NCBI RefSeq assembly: GCF_902833045.1
Contig: NZ_CADFDU010000004.1
Span: forward strand, 310,001 to 374,000
DNA length: 64,000 nt
From: Burkholderia sp. BCC0322
GTDB lineage: Bacteria > Pseudomonadota > Gammaproteobacteria > Burkholderiales > Burkholderiaceae
Reading direction: 5' to 3'
Shown here: positions 52,064-61,974 of the stretch, piece after piece
Layout of the letters: every line of letters starts with the position of its first letter
Numbering within the stretch: position 1 is the first letter of the stretch
Program-made: the position numbers and the translations under genes
The notes under the pieces: generated by a model
Seen by the model: the letters and a program-made list of their open reading frames with translations, nothing else
Told to the model about the DNA's origin: nothing
Databases searched by the model: none

Positions 52064-53077
52064 TTACCGTGACCGTTCTCGGCTGATATAGATCGCAAGC
52101 AGGATGATTCCGCCCTTGATCACGTTCTGCACATACGGGTTCACGCCGATCATGTTCAGCCCGTTGTTGAGCACGCCGAGCAGCAGCGCGCCGACCAGCG
52201 TGCCGAGGATCGCGCCGCGCCCGCCGGAGATCGACGTGCCGCCCATCACGACGGCGGCGATCGCATCGAGCTCGAAGCCCACGCCCGCGTTCGGCTGACC
52301 GCTCATCAGCCGCCCGGTCAGCACGATCGCGGCGAGCGCCGACGTGAGCCCGGCCAGCGTGTAGACGATCAGCTTCACGCGTGCGACACGCACGCCGGTG
52401 AGCCGCGTCGCCTGTTCGTTGCCGCCGATCGCATACACGTAGCGGCCGAACGGCATCCGGTCGAGCAGCAGCCATGCGATTGCGTACACCACCAGCATGA
52501 TCAGCACCGGCGCCTGGATGCCGAGCACCTTGCCGCTGCCGAAGAACGCGACCCAGTCGGGCAAGCCGTCGATCGGATAGCCGCCCGTGTAGATCAATGC
52601 CAGGCCGCGCCCGATGCCCATCGTCGCGAGCGTGACGATGATCGGCGGCATGCCCGCGAACGCGACGAACACACCGTTCAGGATGCCGAAACCAAGGCCG
52701 ACCGCGATACCGATCGCGAGCGCGGCAACCGCGCTCACGCCCGCCACCATCAACCCGGCCGCCAGCGTGCCCGACAGCGCCATCACCGAGCCGACCGACA
52801 GGTCGATGCCGCCGGTCAGGATCACGCAGGTCATGCCGACCGCGATGATCGCGTTGATCGACACCTGTCGCAGCACGTTTTCCAGGTTCGCGGCAGACAG
52901 GAAGCTCGGGCTCGCGATCATCATCGCGATGCACACGACGATCAGGCCGACGAGCGGATAGAACAGCGTCGAGCGCCGCAGCTGCGCCCACATCGCGCGC
53001 GGCGGCGGTGCGTCGCCGTTTCCGGCGGTCGCCGCGAGCGTCGTGGAAGGCGTGGAAGAAGAATCAGGCAGGTTCAT
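52064..53077 (-). CDS. Sugar ABC transporter permease (RbsC-like)
   Basis: A 337-residue membrane protein with about ten segments and the RbsC-type signature ([46 protein letters not shown]). It forms the translocation pore with a homodimer partner. Its start overlaps the ATPase stop by 14 bp. The N-terminal ~30 residues are Ser/Thr/Pro-rich and cytoplasmic. Confidence 0.9.
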   Translation of the reverse strand: MNLPDSSSTPSTTLAATAGNGDAPPPRAMWAQLRRSTLFYPLVGLIVVCIAMMIASPSFLSAANLENVLRQVSINAIIAVGMTCVILTGGIDLSVGSVMALSGTLAAGLMVAGVSAVAALAIGIAVGLGFGILNGVFVAFAGMPPIIVTLATMGIGRGLALIYTGGYPIDGLPDWVAFFGSGKVLGIQAPVLIMLVVYAIAWLLLDRMPFGRYVYAIGGNEQATRLTGVRVARVKLIVYTLAGLTSALAAIVLTGRLMSGQPNAGVGFELDAIAAVVMGGTSISGGRGAILGTLVGALLLGVLNNGLNMIGVNPYVQNVIKGGIILLAIYISRERSR

Positions 53078-54584
53078 GGATCGCTCCTCGCGTGCCGGCC
53101 GTGGCATAGGTCATGACCGTGTCGGGATCGATCTCGCCGCCTTCCAGCGTCGCCTCGATGCGGCCCTGCCGGAACACGGCGACGCGATCGCACATGCCGA
53201 CGATTTCCGGCAACTCGGACGAGATCATGATGATGGCGTAGCCGCGCGCGGTGAGTTCGCGCATCAGCCCGTAGATTTCGGCTTTCGCGCCGACGTCGAT
53301 GCCGCGCGTCGGCTCGTCGAAGATCAGCACCGACGTGTGATGGTTCAGCCAGCGCGCGATCACGACCTTCTGCTGATTGCCGCCGGACAGCGTCGCGACC
53401 TCGGTGTGGATCGACGGCGCCTTCACGCCGACGCGCCGCATCACGTCATGCGTCGCGCGCGCCTCGCCGCGACGGTCGATCAACCAGCGCATCGACCGGT
53501 ACTTGCCGAGGTTGTTCAGCGAGATGTTGTCGCGGATCGAGAACGACGTGACGAGCCCTTCCGTCTTGCGGCTTTCCGGCAGGATGCCGATACCCGCGCG
53601 CAGCGCGTCGGCCGGATCGGCGAGCTTCGCCGCCGTACCGCGCACCCGCACGTCCTTGCGATGCGCACGCGTCGCGCCGATCACCGCGAGCGCGGTTTCC
53701 GTGCGGCCCGAGCCGACCAGCCCCGCGAAGCCGAGGATCTCGCCGGCATGCAGCGTGAAGCGGTTCACCGGGCCGCCGCGCTCGATCTGCAGTGCATCGA
53801 CTTCCAGCACCCTCGGCGCATCGGCCGCGCGCGCCGGCTTCGGCGGAAAGCTGCTTTCGATCCGGCGGCCGACCATCATCCGCACGAGCTGTTCGACGTC
53901 CGTGCGCGCGACGTCGGTCGTCGCCACGTACTGGCCGTCGCGCAGCACCGTGATGCGGTCGCACACCGCGAAAATCTCGTCGAGGTGATGAGAGATGAAG
54001 ATCATCGCGACGCCCTGCCGCTTCAGCTCGCGCATGATCGCGAACAGGTGCTCGGCCTCGGCCGGCGTGAGCGTGGCGGTCGGCTCGTCGAGGATCAGGA
54101 TGCGCGCGTCGAGCGACAGCGCCTTGCCGATCTCGACGAACTGTTGCTGCGCGACCGACAGCGCGCGGATCGGCGCATCGAGATCGATCGCCACGCCGAG
54201 CCGCGCGAAGATGCCGGCCGCCGCGCGGCGCATCCGCTTGCGGTCGCGCGCGCCCCAGCGGGTGCGCCATTCGCGGCCGAGGAACAGGTTGTCGACGGCG
54301 TCGAGGTGCGGGATCAGGCTGAATTCCTGGAACACGATGCCGACGCCCGCCGCGACCGCGTCGCGATAGTCGGAAAAACGGCGCGCGGTGCCGTCGATCT
54401 CGATCGTGCCGGCATCCGGCTGATGAATGCCGCACAGGATCTTCATCAGCGTCGACTTGCCCGCGCCGTTCTCGCCGAGCAGCGCGTGGATCTCGCCGCG
54501 CGCGATCTCCAGATCAATGCCGGACAGCGCCTTCACGCCCGGAAAGCTTTTCGTGATATGGCTGAGCCTGAGTATCGTGTCCAT
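53064..54584 (-). CDS. Sugar ABC transporter ATP-binding protein (RbsA-like)
   Basis: A 506-residue protein with two tandem ABC domains. The first has GENGAGKST (Walker A), LSVAQQQ (signature, degenerate) and [10 protein letters not shown]. The second has GLVGSGRTE (degenerate Walker A), LSGGNQQKV and [11 protein letters not shown]. This is normal for RbsA/MglA type proteins, in which one site is degenerate. It powers uptake of the sugar or polyol. Confidence 0.92.
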   Translation of the reverse strand: MDTILRLSHITKSFPGVKALSGIDLEIARGEIHALLGENGAGKSTLMKILCGIHQPDAGTIEIDGTARRFSDYRDAVAAGVGIVFQEFSLIPHLDAVDNLFLGREWRTRWGARDRKRMRRAAAGIFARLGVAIDLDAPIRALSVAQQQFVEIGKALSLDARILILDEPTATLTPAEAEHLFAIMRELKRQGVAMIFISHHLDEIFAVCDRITVLRDGQYVATTDVARTDVEQLVRMMVGRRIESSFPPKPARAADAPRVLEVDALQIERGGPVNRFTLHAGEILGFAGLVGSGRTETALAVIGATRAHRKDVRVRGTAAKLADPADALRAGIGILPESRKTEGLVTSFSIRDNISLNNLGKYRSMRWLIDRRGEARATHDVMRRVGVKAPSIHTEVATLSGGNQQKVVIARWLNHHTSVLIFDEPTRGIDVGAKAEIYGLMRELTARGYAIIMISSELPEIVGMCDRVAVFRQGRIEATLEGGEIDPDTVMTYATAGTRGAIHEPA

Positions 54585-54646
54585 CGGCTTCTCCGTTCGA
54601 AGCGCGCCGGCTGTACCGCCGCCCTTCGCGTCGCATCGCACGTCGT

Positions 54647-55588
54647 TCACCAGCTGAAGCCCTTCGCGTTGCCGCGATCGACCACCCTCACGTCGACCGG
54701 GATCGCCTTCGGTACCGTCGCGCCCCACTTGCGCGCGATCGCGATGCCGAGCGCGATGCGCACCTGGTCGGCCGGGAACTGCGCGGTCGTCTCGATGAAC
54801 TTCGAATTCGGCTTCTGGATCGCGGCGATCGCCTCGGGAGCGCCGTCGACGCTCGTCAGCTTGATGTCCTTGCCGGATCCCTCGATGGCCGCGAGCGCAC
54901 CCATCGAACCGCCGTCGTTCACGCTGAAGATGCCCTTCAGGTTCGGATGCGCGGAGATCAGGTTCTCCGTGACCGACAGCGCGGTCGCCCGCTCCTGCTT
55001 GCCGTTCTGCGTATCGACCAGCTTCACGTTCGGGTATTTCGCGAGCCCGGCCTTGCAGCCGCGCACGCGTTCGAGAATCGGCACGACCGGAATGCCGTCG
55101 AGGATCGCGACTTCGCCGCTGCCGCCGATCGCCTTCGCGAGGTAGTCGCACGACATCAGGCCCGCGTCGTAGTTCTTCGAGCCGACGAACGAATCGACCG
55201 GGCCGTTCGCGTTCGCATCGACGGCCACCACCACCGCGCCGGCCTTCTTCGCCTGCGTGATCGCCGACTGGATGCCGGTCGAATCGGTCGGGTTCACGAG
55301 CAGGATGTCGATCTTCTTCTGCAGCATGTCCTCGACGTCGCTCACCTGCTTGCTGACGTCGTGATGCGCGTCGGTGACGACGACCTGCGCGCCGATCGAC
55401 GCAGCCGCATCGTTCAGCGCTTTCTGCATCGTCACGAAATACGGGTTGTTCAGCTCCTGGAACGTCATGCCGATCCGCAGCGGTGCAGCGCGCACGGCGG
55501 CGGGCAGCCAGGCCGCGACGGCGAGCGCGGCAACCGCCGCCATGCGGGCGGCGCGGCGGGTGGACGAAGCGGGCGATGCGTGCGTCAT
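54647..55588 (-). CDS. Periplasmic sugar-binding protein (RbsB-like)
   Basis: A 313-residue substrate-binding protein. A signal peptide (about 1-34, ending AVRAA) is followed by the two-lobed type I fold, with [37 protein letters not shown] and [21 protein letters not shown]. It captures the ligand and delivers it to the ATPase/permease at 53064-54584 and 52064-53077. The gene leads the transporter operon, 120 bp after the AraC gene. Confidence 0.9.
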   Translation of the reverse strand: MTHASPASSTRRAARMAAVAALAVAAWLPAAVRAAPLRIGMTFQELNNPYFVTMQKALNDAAASIGAQVVVTDAHHDVSKQVSDVEDMLQKKIDILLVNPTDSTGIQSAITQAKKAGAVVVAVDANANGPVDSFVGSKNYDAGLMSCDYLAKAIGGSGEVAILDGIPVVPILERVRGCKAGLAKYPNVKLVDTQNGKQERATALSVTENLISAHPNLKGIFSVNDGGSMGALAAIEGSGKDIKLTSVDGAPEAIAAIQKPNSKFIETTAQFPADQVRIALGIAIARKWGATVPKAIPVDVRVVDRGNAKGFSW

Positions 55589-55708
55589 GACGGTGTCTCC
55601 GGTTATCGGTGCAGCTTTTTCGTGGTTGAACGAGCCCCTCGCGACGTGAGCGGCGCGATCGGCTGGGTAAAACGGCGGGGGAAACTCGGGCGGGCAACGG
55701 CCCGGCGG

Positions 55709-56668
55709 TCATCCGGGCTGCGGCGCGCGCGCGGGGACGCCGGGCGTGACGACACGCGGCGGCAGCGGATTGCCGGTGGGCGCCGCGTGCAGCGCGAGCT
55801 CGCGGCTGCGCGCATTCAGGCGCTGCAGCGCGCGGAATTCGGACGGCGCCATCCCCTTCACCGCGCGGAACTGGCGGTTGAAGTTCGACACGTTGTTGAA
55901 GCCGGCCTGGAAGCAGATGTCGGTGATGCTCGCGTCGTCGGCGAGCAGCATCTGGCACGCGGACTCAATCCGCAGGCGATTCACGTACTGCACGAACGGC
56001 ATGCCCGTCTGGCGGTGGAACGCACGCGAGAACGCGCTGACGCTCTGCCCGGTCAGTTGCGCGAGATCGGATTCCCGCAGCTCGGACGCGAGGTGCTTGC
56101 CGATGTACGACAGCGCATGGCTGAGCCGCGTCGGCGTGACGTCGGCCTGGTCGTACGCGGGGCTCGCGAGCAGCGTGCGTTCGGCCGCCCCGCAAAGCCG
56201 TTCGAGGATCGTCATGAACAGCGCGATGCGGCGCATGCCGCGCGCGGTCAGCAGTTCGTCGAACAGCGGCGCGATCGCGGCGCTGGTCGCCGCGTCGAAG
56301 CCGACCCCGCGCCGCGCATCGTCGAGCAGCGCCTGGGCGTCGCGGCATTCGGGAAACGCGTCCATGCAGCGGCGCACGAACGCCGGGTCGAACTGGATCA
56401 CGAGATTGCGGCGCTCGACGGTTTCGCCTTCGGCCATGTCGCTGACCCAGTTGTGCGGCAGGTTCGGGCCGAGCAGCACGAGATGGCCGGGGCCGAACGA
56501 GCCGATGTGGTCGCCGACGAAGTACTTGCCGCGCGTCGCGACGATCAGGTGCAGTTCGAATTCGGGATGGAAGTGCCAGCGGATCGTGCGATACGGATAG
56601 CCGTGCGACCAGGCCTTGAACGACTCGTCGCGTCGCACGTCGACCACTTCCAGATCGGGGTGCATCAT
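55709..56668 (-). CDS. AraC-family transcriptional regulator of the sugar/polyol operon
   Basis: A 319-residue AraC protein with a cupin effector domain ([38 protein letters not shown]) and two C-terminal helix-turn-helix units ([36 protein letters not shown]). The GGAG at 9 bp favours the ATG at 56668 over 56689. The gene immediately precedes the binding-protein gene on the same strand and most likely activates the transporter/kinase operon on binding its sugar. Confidence 0.87.
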   Translation of the reverse strand: MMHPDLEVVDVRRDESFKAWSHGYPYRTIRWHFHPEFELHLIVATRGKYFVGDHIGSFGPGHLVLLGPNLPHNWVSDMAEGETVERRNLVIQFDPAFVRRCMDAFPECRDAQALLDDARRGVGFDAATSAAIAPLFDELLTARGMRRIALFMTILERLCGAAERTLLASPAYDQADVTPTRLSHALSYIGKHLASELRESDLAQLTGQSVSAFSRAFHRQTGMPFVQYVNRLRIESACQMLLADDASITDICFQAGFNNVSNFNRQFRAVKGMAPSEFRALQRLNARSRELALHAAPTGNPLPPRVVTPGVPARAPQPG

Positions 56669-56901
56669 TGCTGGCGTCTCCATTCCCATGTCTCGCTGGC
56701 CGGTTCGTTGCGCGCGTGCGCCGCGTATTCCAGGCGGCGACGCGACCGGTCACATGGGAAGCAATGTAGGTCGATCGAGCGCGCGGCTCCACCAACTTTA
56801 CGCCTGATTTCCGATACTTTTTTGCGCGTTCCGGCCAGTTACGGCGCCGGACGGCAAATTTGTGCAGCGCGGAACGGCTGGGCGACCGCCCGCTCCGTGG
56901 C

Positions 56902-57849
56902 TTACGCGGCCGCGTGCTCGCGCGCCATGCGCACTTCGTATGCCTTCAGGTGGTTGTACGCGATCCGCAGCAGCGACAGCGCATCGGCCGCCTGCGGGTC
57001 GCGGCGCGCGAGCAGGTCGCCGATCACGTGATCGGCTTCGACGCGCGCATGGTTCTCGACGTCGCGCAGCATCGACGCGGTCAGCGGCGACGGCGTCAGC
57101 ACCATCCGCTGCATCCGCTCGATGGCGGCCGGGTCGGGCCGGTGGCCGTTGTGCTCGGCAATCGCGCTGCATTCGCCGAGCATCGTCTCGAGCAGGCGGC
57201 GGCCGTCCGGCGCGGCGAGAATGTCGCCCACCGAGCCGCGGAACAGCGACGTGCTCGCGGCGAGCGTCGCGAGGAACACCCACTTTTCCCACATCCGCGC
57301 AACCACGTTGTCGCTGAGCGTCGCGTCGAAACCCGCGCCGCCGAGCACCTCGGCCAGCGCCCGCACGCGCGGCGACTCGCCGCCCGCGAGTTCGCCGAAG
57401 GTGACCCCGTGCGTGTCGTTGAGGTGCACGATGCGCTGCTCGCGATCGAGCGTCGCCGCGATCACGCACAGCCCGCCGAGCACCTGCGCGGCGCCGAACC
57501 GGTCGCGCAGCACGTCGAGATGACGCATCCCGTTGAGCATCGGCAGGATCTGCGTCTGCGGGCCGACGAACGGCGCGAACGACAGAATCGCGTCGTCGAG
57601 GCTGTACGCCTTGCAGCTCAGCAGCACGAGGTCGAACGGCGCGACGCCGGCGCCCGCATCGCCCGCGCGCACGGTCTGCACGTTCGCGAGGGTCAGGTCG
57701 CCGCGCGGGCTGCGGATCAGCAACCCGTCGCGCGCCAGCGCGGCCGCGCGGCCGTCCCGCACCAGGAACGTCACGTCGCGCCCCGCCGCGGCCAGCCGGC
57801 CGCCGAAATATCCGCCGACCGCGCCGGCCCCTACCACCAGAATTCGCAT
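56902..57849 (-). CDS. Ketopantoate reductase (PanE/ApbA) family protein
   Basis: A 315-residue PanE-like reductase: [18 protein letters not shown] (1-18), [12 protein letters not shown] (the catalytic Lys region), NGMRHLDVL and the C-terminal [24 protein letters not shown]. PanE reduces ketopantoate to pantoate with NADPH. Several paralogues exist in Burkholderia and act on other 2-keto acids, so I do not assign the pathway. It is upstream of, and on the same strand as, the AraC gene. Confidence 0.85.
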   Translation of the reverse strand: MRILVVGAGAVGGYFGGRLAAAGRDVTFLVRDGRAAALARDGLLIRSPRGDLTLANVQTVRAGDAGAGVAPFDLVLLSCKAYSLDDAILSFAPFVGPQTQILPMLNGMRHLDVLRDRFGAAQVLGGLCVIAATLDREQRIVHLNDTHGVTFGELAGGESPRVRALAEVLGGAGFDATLSDNVVARMWEKWVFLATLAASTSLFRGSVGDILAAPDGRRLLETMLGECSAIAEHNGHRPDPAAIERMQRMVLTPSPLTASMLRDVENHARVEADHVIGDLLARRDPQAADALSLLRIAYNHLKAYEVRMAREHAAA

Positions 57850-57874
57850 CGTTGCCTCCTTTCGGTTTCATTCG

Positions 57875-57906
57875 CCGCCGAGCCGCCGAGCCGCCGAACC
57901 GCCGAG
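57875..57906. repeat. Short 8-bp tandem repeat, CCGCCGAG x4
   Basis: Four copies of CCGCCGAG, the third reading CCGCCGAA, lie just upstream of the PanE-like gene start. Same 8-bp period as the large array at 31644-31850 but a different unit. Probably replication slippage close to the ribosome site of that gene. Confidence 0.85.
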
Positions 57907-58116
57907 CCGGACGTGCGGCGCACGCGCCATTGCCCCGTGAGTATAGCGACACCCGTTATGCATATGCATAGATACCCGTGTCGGCATCAAAGGCATGCGT
58001 CCACGGTACCGGTTCCTAGGGATAACCCGCCTACGGCAACGCAGGTCGGGCGCCGACAAGACACTTATCCCGTCACGCCGTCAAGGCGAGCTTCCACGAC
58101 CGACCGACCACACACC

Positions 58117-59670
58117 ATGCGCAACCTTTCCCTGAATCAGAAACTCGCCTCGATGATCGTCATCCTCTGGCTCGGCTTGCTCGTGATCGCCGGGCTCGGC
58201 GCATGGCAGACGCGCGCATCGATGATCACGGACCGCCGTGACCAGCTCGCGTCGCTGGTCGCGCAGGCCGCGAGCGTGGCCGACCATTACTACAAGCTGT
58301 CGCAGCAGAACGCGCTGCCGGAAGCCGACGCGAAGCAGAAGGCGCTCGAAGCGATCGCCGCGATGCGCTCCAGCGCCGACGGCTACATCTCGGTCAACGA
58401 CTCGAAGCCGGTGATCGTGATGCATCCGATCAAGTCCGAGCTCAACGGCAAGGACGTGTCGAATTTCACCGATCCGAACGGCAAGCACCTGTTCGTCGAG
58501 ATCGTGAAGGCCGGCAACATGGAAGGCGGCAAGGGCTTCGTCGAGTATCTGTGGCCGAAGCCGGGCGCCGACAAGCCGCAGGAGAAAACCAGCGCGGTGC
58601 AGCGCTTCGCGCCGTGGGACTGGTATCTCGTGACCGGCATGTACATGAACGACGTGCGCTCGGCCGTGCTCGAAAGCGTCGGCCGCTGGCTCGCGATGAC
58701 GACCGTGCTCGGCGGGATCGCGACCGCCGTGATGGTGCTGGTGCTGAAAAGCGTGCGCGCGAACCTCGGCGGCGAACTGGAAGTGGCGCTCGACGCCGCG
58801 CAACGCATCGCGCAGGGCGACCTCACCGCGCGCGTCATCGTGAAGCAAGACGATCGCGGCAGCCTGCTGCACGCGCTGCACACGATGCAGGTCGGGCTGA
58901 TCGACATGGTGTCGCGTGTGCGGATGGGCACCGAGAACATCAACGTCGGCGCGAGCGAGATCGCGTCCGGCAACACGGACCTGTCGCAGCGCACCGAGGA
59001 ACAGGCCGCCGCGCTCGTGCAGACCGCGTCGAGCATGGACCAGATGACCGCGAACGTGAAGCAGAACGCGGACAGCGCCGCGCAGGCCGCGTCGCTCGCC
59101 GGCCAGGCGGCGCAGGTCGCGACGCGCGGCAGCGCGGTGGTCGACGACGTCGTGCGCACGATGAACGAGATCACCGGCCGCTCGCACAAGATCGGCGACA
59201 TCATCGGCGTGATCGACGGGATCGCGTTCCAGACCAACATCCTCGCGCTGAATGCGGCGGTCGAAGCCGCGCGGGCGGGCGAACAGGGCCGCGGCTTCGC
59301 GGTGGTCGCGGCCGAGGTGCGCTCGCTCGCGCAACGCTCGGCGACGGCCGCGAAGGAGATCAAGTCGCTGATCGTGTCGTCGAACGAGACCGTCGAGCAA
59401 GGCGCGGCGCTCGTCACGCACGCGGGCGAGACGATGGCCGAGATCGTGCAGTCGGTGCGGCGCGTGAACGAGATCCTCGACGAGATCAGCCATGCATCGC
59501 GCGAACAGAGCGCCGGGATCGAGCAGGTCAATCGCGCGGTGGGCGAGATGGACCAGGTGACGCAGCAGAACGCGGCGCTCGTCGAGCAAGCCGCGGCCGC
59601 CGCGCATTCGCTGCGCGATCAGGCCGAGGCGTTGCGGGATGCGGTGACGCGGTTTGCGTTGCCGGCGTAG
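58117..59670 (+). CDS. Methyl-accepting chemotaxis protein
   Basis: A 517-residue chemoreceptor. TM1 is at about 11-30, a periplasmic single Cache-like sensor follows ([34 protein letters not shown]), TM2 lies near 190-215, then HAMP and the signalling hairpin with the tip [37 protein letters not shown] (outline only). Methylation-site glutamates flank it. Ligands of this Cache type are often small carboxylates. It is a free-standing gene, probably coupled to chromosomal Che proteins. Confidence 0.92.
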   Translation: MRNLSLNQKLASMIVILWLGLLVIAGLGAWQTRASMITDRRDQLASLVAQAASVADHYYKLSQQNALPEADAKQKALEAIAAMRSSADGYISVNDSKPVIVMHPIKSELNGKDVSNFTDPNGKHLFVEIVKAGNMEGGKGFVEYLWPKPGADKPQEKTSAVQRFAPWDWYLVTGMYMNDVRSAVLESVGRWLAMTTVLGGIATAVMVLVLKSVRANLGGELEVALDAAQRIAQGDLTARVIVKQDDRGSLLHALHTMQVGLIDMVSRVRMGTENINVGASEIASGNTDLSQRTEEQAAALVQTASSMDQMTANVKQNADSAAQAASLAGQAAQVATRGSAVVDDVVRTMNEITGRSHKIGDIIGVIDGIAFQTNILALNAAVEAARAGEQGRGFAVVAAEVRSLAQRSATAAKEIKSLIVSSNETVEQGAALVTHAGETMAEIVQSVRRVNEILDEISHASREQSAGIEQVNRAVGEMDQVTQQNAALVEQAAAAAHSLRDQAEALRDAVTRFALPA

Positions 59671-59678
59671 GACTTGAA

Positions 59679-59718
59679 AGCGTGCGGGCCCGGTTTTCCT
59701 GTGCGTGGCCCGCACGCT
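59679..59718 (+). terminator. Hairpin after the chemoreceptor gene
   Basis: AGCGTGCGGGCC and GGCCCGCACGCT form a perfect 12-bp stem with a 16-nt loop, 8 bp after the chemoreceptor stop. It has no clear T tract but is a good candidate transcript end. Confidence 0.55.
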
Positions 59719-59848
59719 CGATCGGCATCGATCGGGATGTCCTCTTGTCTGCACGTCGATCGCATCTATCAGCGCCCCGCAATATCAATTCGCTGTGCAG
59801 CACTTGTTGGGGCAATCGGGCAGGAAGGAAATTTCCACGCGCCACCCG

Positions 59849-60020
59849 TTATCGAAGTCGCCACGCAAATAAACGCGTGTGCTTGCCGAACAGTCCGTCG
59901 AGTCGCTTCAGCTTGATTGACCAGCAGCCGCAGTGGCCGCAACGGGTGATCGGCCGGCACGAAGTCCTCCAGCTTCACCGTCGTGAACAGCGGCTCTTGC
60001 ATCTCGTCCATTCCACGCAT
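59849..60020 (-). pseudogene. Remnant of an insertion-sequence transposase (IS5/IS1182-like)
   Basis: The first frame begins MRGMDEMQEPLFTTVKLEDF and continues VPADHPLRPLRLLVNQ, a well-known start of IS5/IS1182-type transposases. A 1-nt shift then gives LKRLDGLFGKHTR before an early stop at 59849, so only about 55 of several hundred codons remain and they are frameshifted. It lies against a truncated PAAR gene. The element must have inserted and then largely been deleted. Confidence 0.7.
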
Positions 60021-60098
60021 CGCCCCCTTCCGACCAAGACCATGAACACGCTATCTCTAACGCACCGCCCGCAAAGCCCGTTTACATCGTTCCCAATT

Positions 60099-60167
60099 TC
60101 AACAGCCTGCCAGAACCTGTCCACCTGTTGACAACGTGTCGCCCACAACTGCAATGCGTCGCTTCAT
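60099..60167 (-). pseudogene. Truncated PAAR-repeat gene, 5' end only
   Basis: The start MKRRIAVVGDTLSTGGQVL is a typical PAAR-protein N-terminus, with an upstream GAGAGGG ribosome site. It runs into an in-frame stop after about 22 codons, at 60099. The following bases (about 60020-60110) belong to the insertion-sequence remnant. It was probably the first gene of a second effector cassette, disrupted by the element. Confidence 0.6.
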
Positions 60168-60334
60168 TGTTCGGCCCTCTCGGTAACGATGTTCGGTGCT
60201 GGGTGACGGGTTCCGATGTCTGGATGTTTGGGGAACACCATCCGCGCATTCTCTCAATCGTGGTCGGTGGCACTGGAAAAGCAGGAACAAGAAAGCCCGC
60301 ATTGCGCGAGCTTGTGTTGGTGTCCCGTGGTAGG

Positions 60335-60787
60335 TCACTGCTCCTTCGGTACGGGGTTCAGGTTCGGGCAGCAGTGATTCGGGCACCCCGGACTAACGTT
60401 GACCTCGACGCGTCGCCCGGATTGACCAAACTTGTCCGGCTTGAAGATTTTGCCAGCTAAGGCGCGATTCTCGCCGTGGACCGAATATTGATCCAAGACC
60501 GACATCACGCTTTCGGCTCGTCGCGTCGCAAGCTGTTGTGCGTCATGTTCGGTCCGTTCGGCCAACCCGTTCAACCACACGGTATCGATGATCGGAAAGC
60601 GCTTGTGCATGTCGATCGACCATTCGGACAACCGTGATAGCTCGGCCGGCGAAATTGCGCTCGAATCCGTATCGAACACAATATCGATGTAGTGGGCGGG
60701 CATGTTCGATGCGCCGTCACATGCGGCAGATGCGTGTACGCAGGTCAACGCGAGCACGGCGGCAACTGCGAATTTAGTCATCGCCAT
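60335..60787 (-). CDS. Periplasmic protein, candidate immunity partner of the M35 metallopeptidase
   Basis: A 150-residue exported protein with a signal peptide (MAMTKFAVAAVLALTCVHASA, outline) and a mature part with paired cysteines (CDGASN and CPNHCCPN). The central part contains ATRRAESVMSVL and GRRVEVNVSPGC, recalling OmpA-like peptidoglycan-binding domains (FDTDSSAISPAELSRLSEW). Its start lies within the end of the upstream metallopeptidase gene, so the two are coupled. Location and coupling fit a periplasmic immunity protein, but this is inference. Lower GC than the window. Confidence 0.65.
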   Translation of the reverse strand: MAMTKFAVAAVLALTCVHASAACDGASNMPAHYIDIVFDTDSSAISPAELSRLSEWSIDMHKRFPIIDTVWLNGLAERTEHDAQQLATRRAESVMSVLDQYSVHGENRALAGKIFKPDKFGQSGRRVEVNVSPGCPNHCCPNLNPVPKEQ

Positions 60788-61424
60788 CGACAACGTACCC
60801 CGCAATGCTATCGGCGTTGTTAATTGCCAAGTCAGGATTCGACCAGCCCCAAAGCGCTAGAAGCGGTGTGATGGTGTATTTGTCGTCAGTGGAAGACATG
60901 GTGTCGTGAAAATGCGTCGCTTCGTGGATGATAGTTGATACGTGAGAATCAGCGCCGTCCGTCCACGGGCGCATCGTGCAAAATCGCGCGCTGATTGCAA
61001 TCGTATGCGTTGCCGTGTCCGGCGCGCATACGTGAGCGGCTTCGTTTGCCGTCCCTCGCGGGTGAGGAGTGCAGCCTGTCGCCAGATCGCCCGCGCTGCC
61101 GCTACGGACGACATTGTGTTCGTTGAACCCACGTACCACGGCAAGCACTTTTGTTAGGCCGGTAAGTAGGCGCATGCGCGTGGTTTCGTCATTACGACCG
61201 AACCACTTGGACACGCGATTTCTTTCAGCCTGCGACCATCTTTGCAATGCGGTAATGCGTGCGCCTAGCTTCTCAACGGCCGTAACCTGCGCCGTCGCAA
61301 AGACGGCCCGAAATTCTGAGTTGGTCATGTTCTCGCAGATCGGTCGTAGGTCGACATCCGCGAACGTCTGCGATCCTGCAATGGTGTTCGTCGTCGTCTC
61401 AGCGACGGTGGTTTGGTTCCCCAT
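60774..61424 (-). CDS. M35-type lysine-specific metallo-endopeptidase domain protein, likely T6SS effector
   Basis: A 216-residue protein with the aspzincin signature: HEATH (167-171) followed by STDDKY (Asp 180 or 181 as third zinc ligand) and the downstream NADSIAGYV typical of M35/lysine-specific metallo-endopeptidases. No signal peptide, consistent with secretion through a PAAR-loaded type VI tip. It starts 4 bp after the PAAR gene and its end overlaps the periplasmic-protein gene. It probably cleaves a peptide or protein in the target cell. Distinctly lower GC than the chromosome average here. Confidence 0.82.
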   Translation of the reverse strand: MGNQTTVAETTTNTIAGSQTFADVDLRPICENMTNSEFRAVFATAQVTAVEKLGARITALQRWSQAERNRVSKWFGRNDETTRMRLLTGLTKVLAVVRGFNEHNVVRSGSAGDLATGCTPHPRGTANEAAHVCAPDTATHTIAISARFCTMRPWTDGADSHVSTIIHEATHFHDTMSSTDDKYTITPLLALWGWSNPDLAINNADSIAGYVVDGDD

Positions 61425-61428
61425 CCTC

Positions 61429-61965
61429 TTAATCCTCGATTACAAGCGTCAACGTCTGCGCGCGCTCGGTTCGCACACGCTCGGTACAACCCCGCCCATC
61501 GCTCACACCGGATGCAAGCACGTTTCCAGATCGATCTTTGATCCAATAGCGCACATTACTTAACGGTTCCTTCGTTCGAACGTCACGGATGACGAATTGA
61601 TCGTCGTGGGTGCCGCGAGCGGGCGCGAACCGCTCGGGGGAGTATGCGACGCTACCGAAGTACGGCATCGCGTCATTGCGGCCGCCGTCCCCGCCAATGA
61701 AAAACGTGCAGTCGGCACCTGCGATTAGTCGGTTTTTCCCGCACGGACAAAGTACCGGGTCGCCTTCAACCGCAACGCATCGGTTAGATGAGATAACGCT
61801 GACAGCACTCCCGGCGATGGGGAACAGACCTTCGCAATTTCCGCACGTCGCCCTATCGCCGTTTAATGCGGCGAGCCTGTCGCTAACGACGATGGACGAC
61901 GTGCCTTCGACAACGATTCCACCCGTCGTCGTCATGTCGCCAACTCTGATTACTCGTTTGCTCAT
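61429..61965 (-). CDS. PAAR-domain protein with transthyretin-like C-terminal extension
   Basis: A 178-residue protein. The N-terminal PAAR repeat region starts MSKRVIRVGDMTTTGGIVVEG and includes DRATCGNCEGLFPIAG and VLCPCGKNRLIAG, which cap the spike. The C-terminal ~60 residues (QFVIRDVRTKEPLSNVRYWI, DGRGCTERVRTERAQTLTLVIED, outline) form a beta domain of the transthyretin-like type known on PAAR tips. It should sit on the VgrG spike and carry the downstream metallopeptidase. Lower GC than the chromosome. Confidence 0.85.
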   Translation of the reverse strand: MSKRVIRVGDMTTTGGIVVEGTSSIVVSDRLAALNGDRATCGNCEGLFPIAGSAVSVISSNRCVAVEGDPVLCPCGKNRLIAGADCTFFIGGDGGRNDAMPYFGSVAYSPERFAPARGTHDDQFVIRDVRTKEPLSNVRYWIKDRSGNVLASGVSDGRGCTERVRTERAQTLTLVIED

Positions 61966-61974
61966 GGTGTGTCC

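Noticed and set aside
60128-60460. Rightward 110-residue frame across the PAAR remnant
   Set aside because: No ribosome site or recognised domain, and it is antisense to the PAAR start and the periplasmic protein gene.
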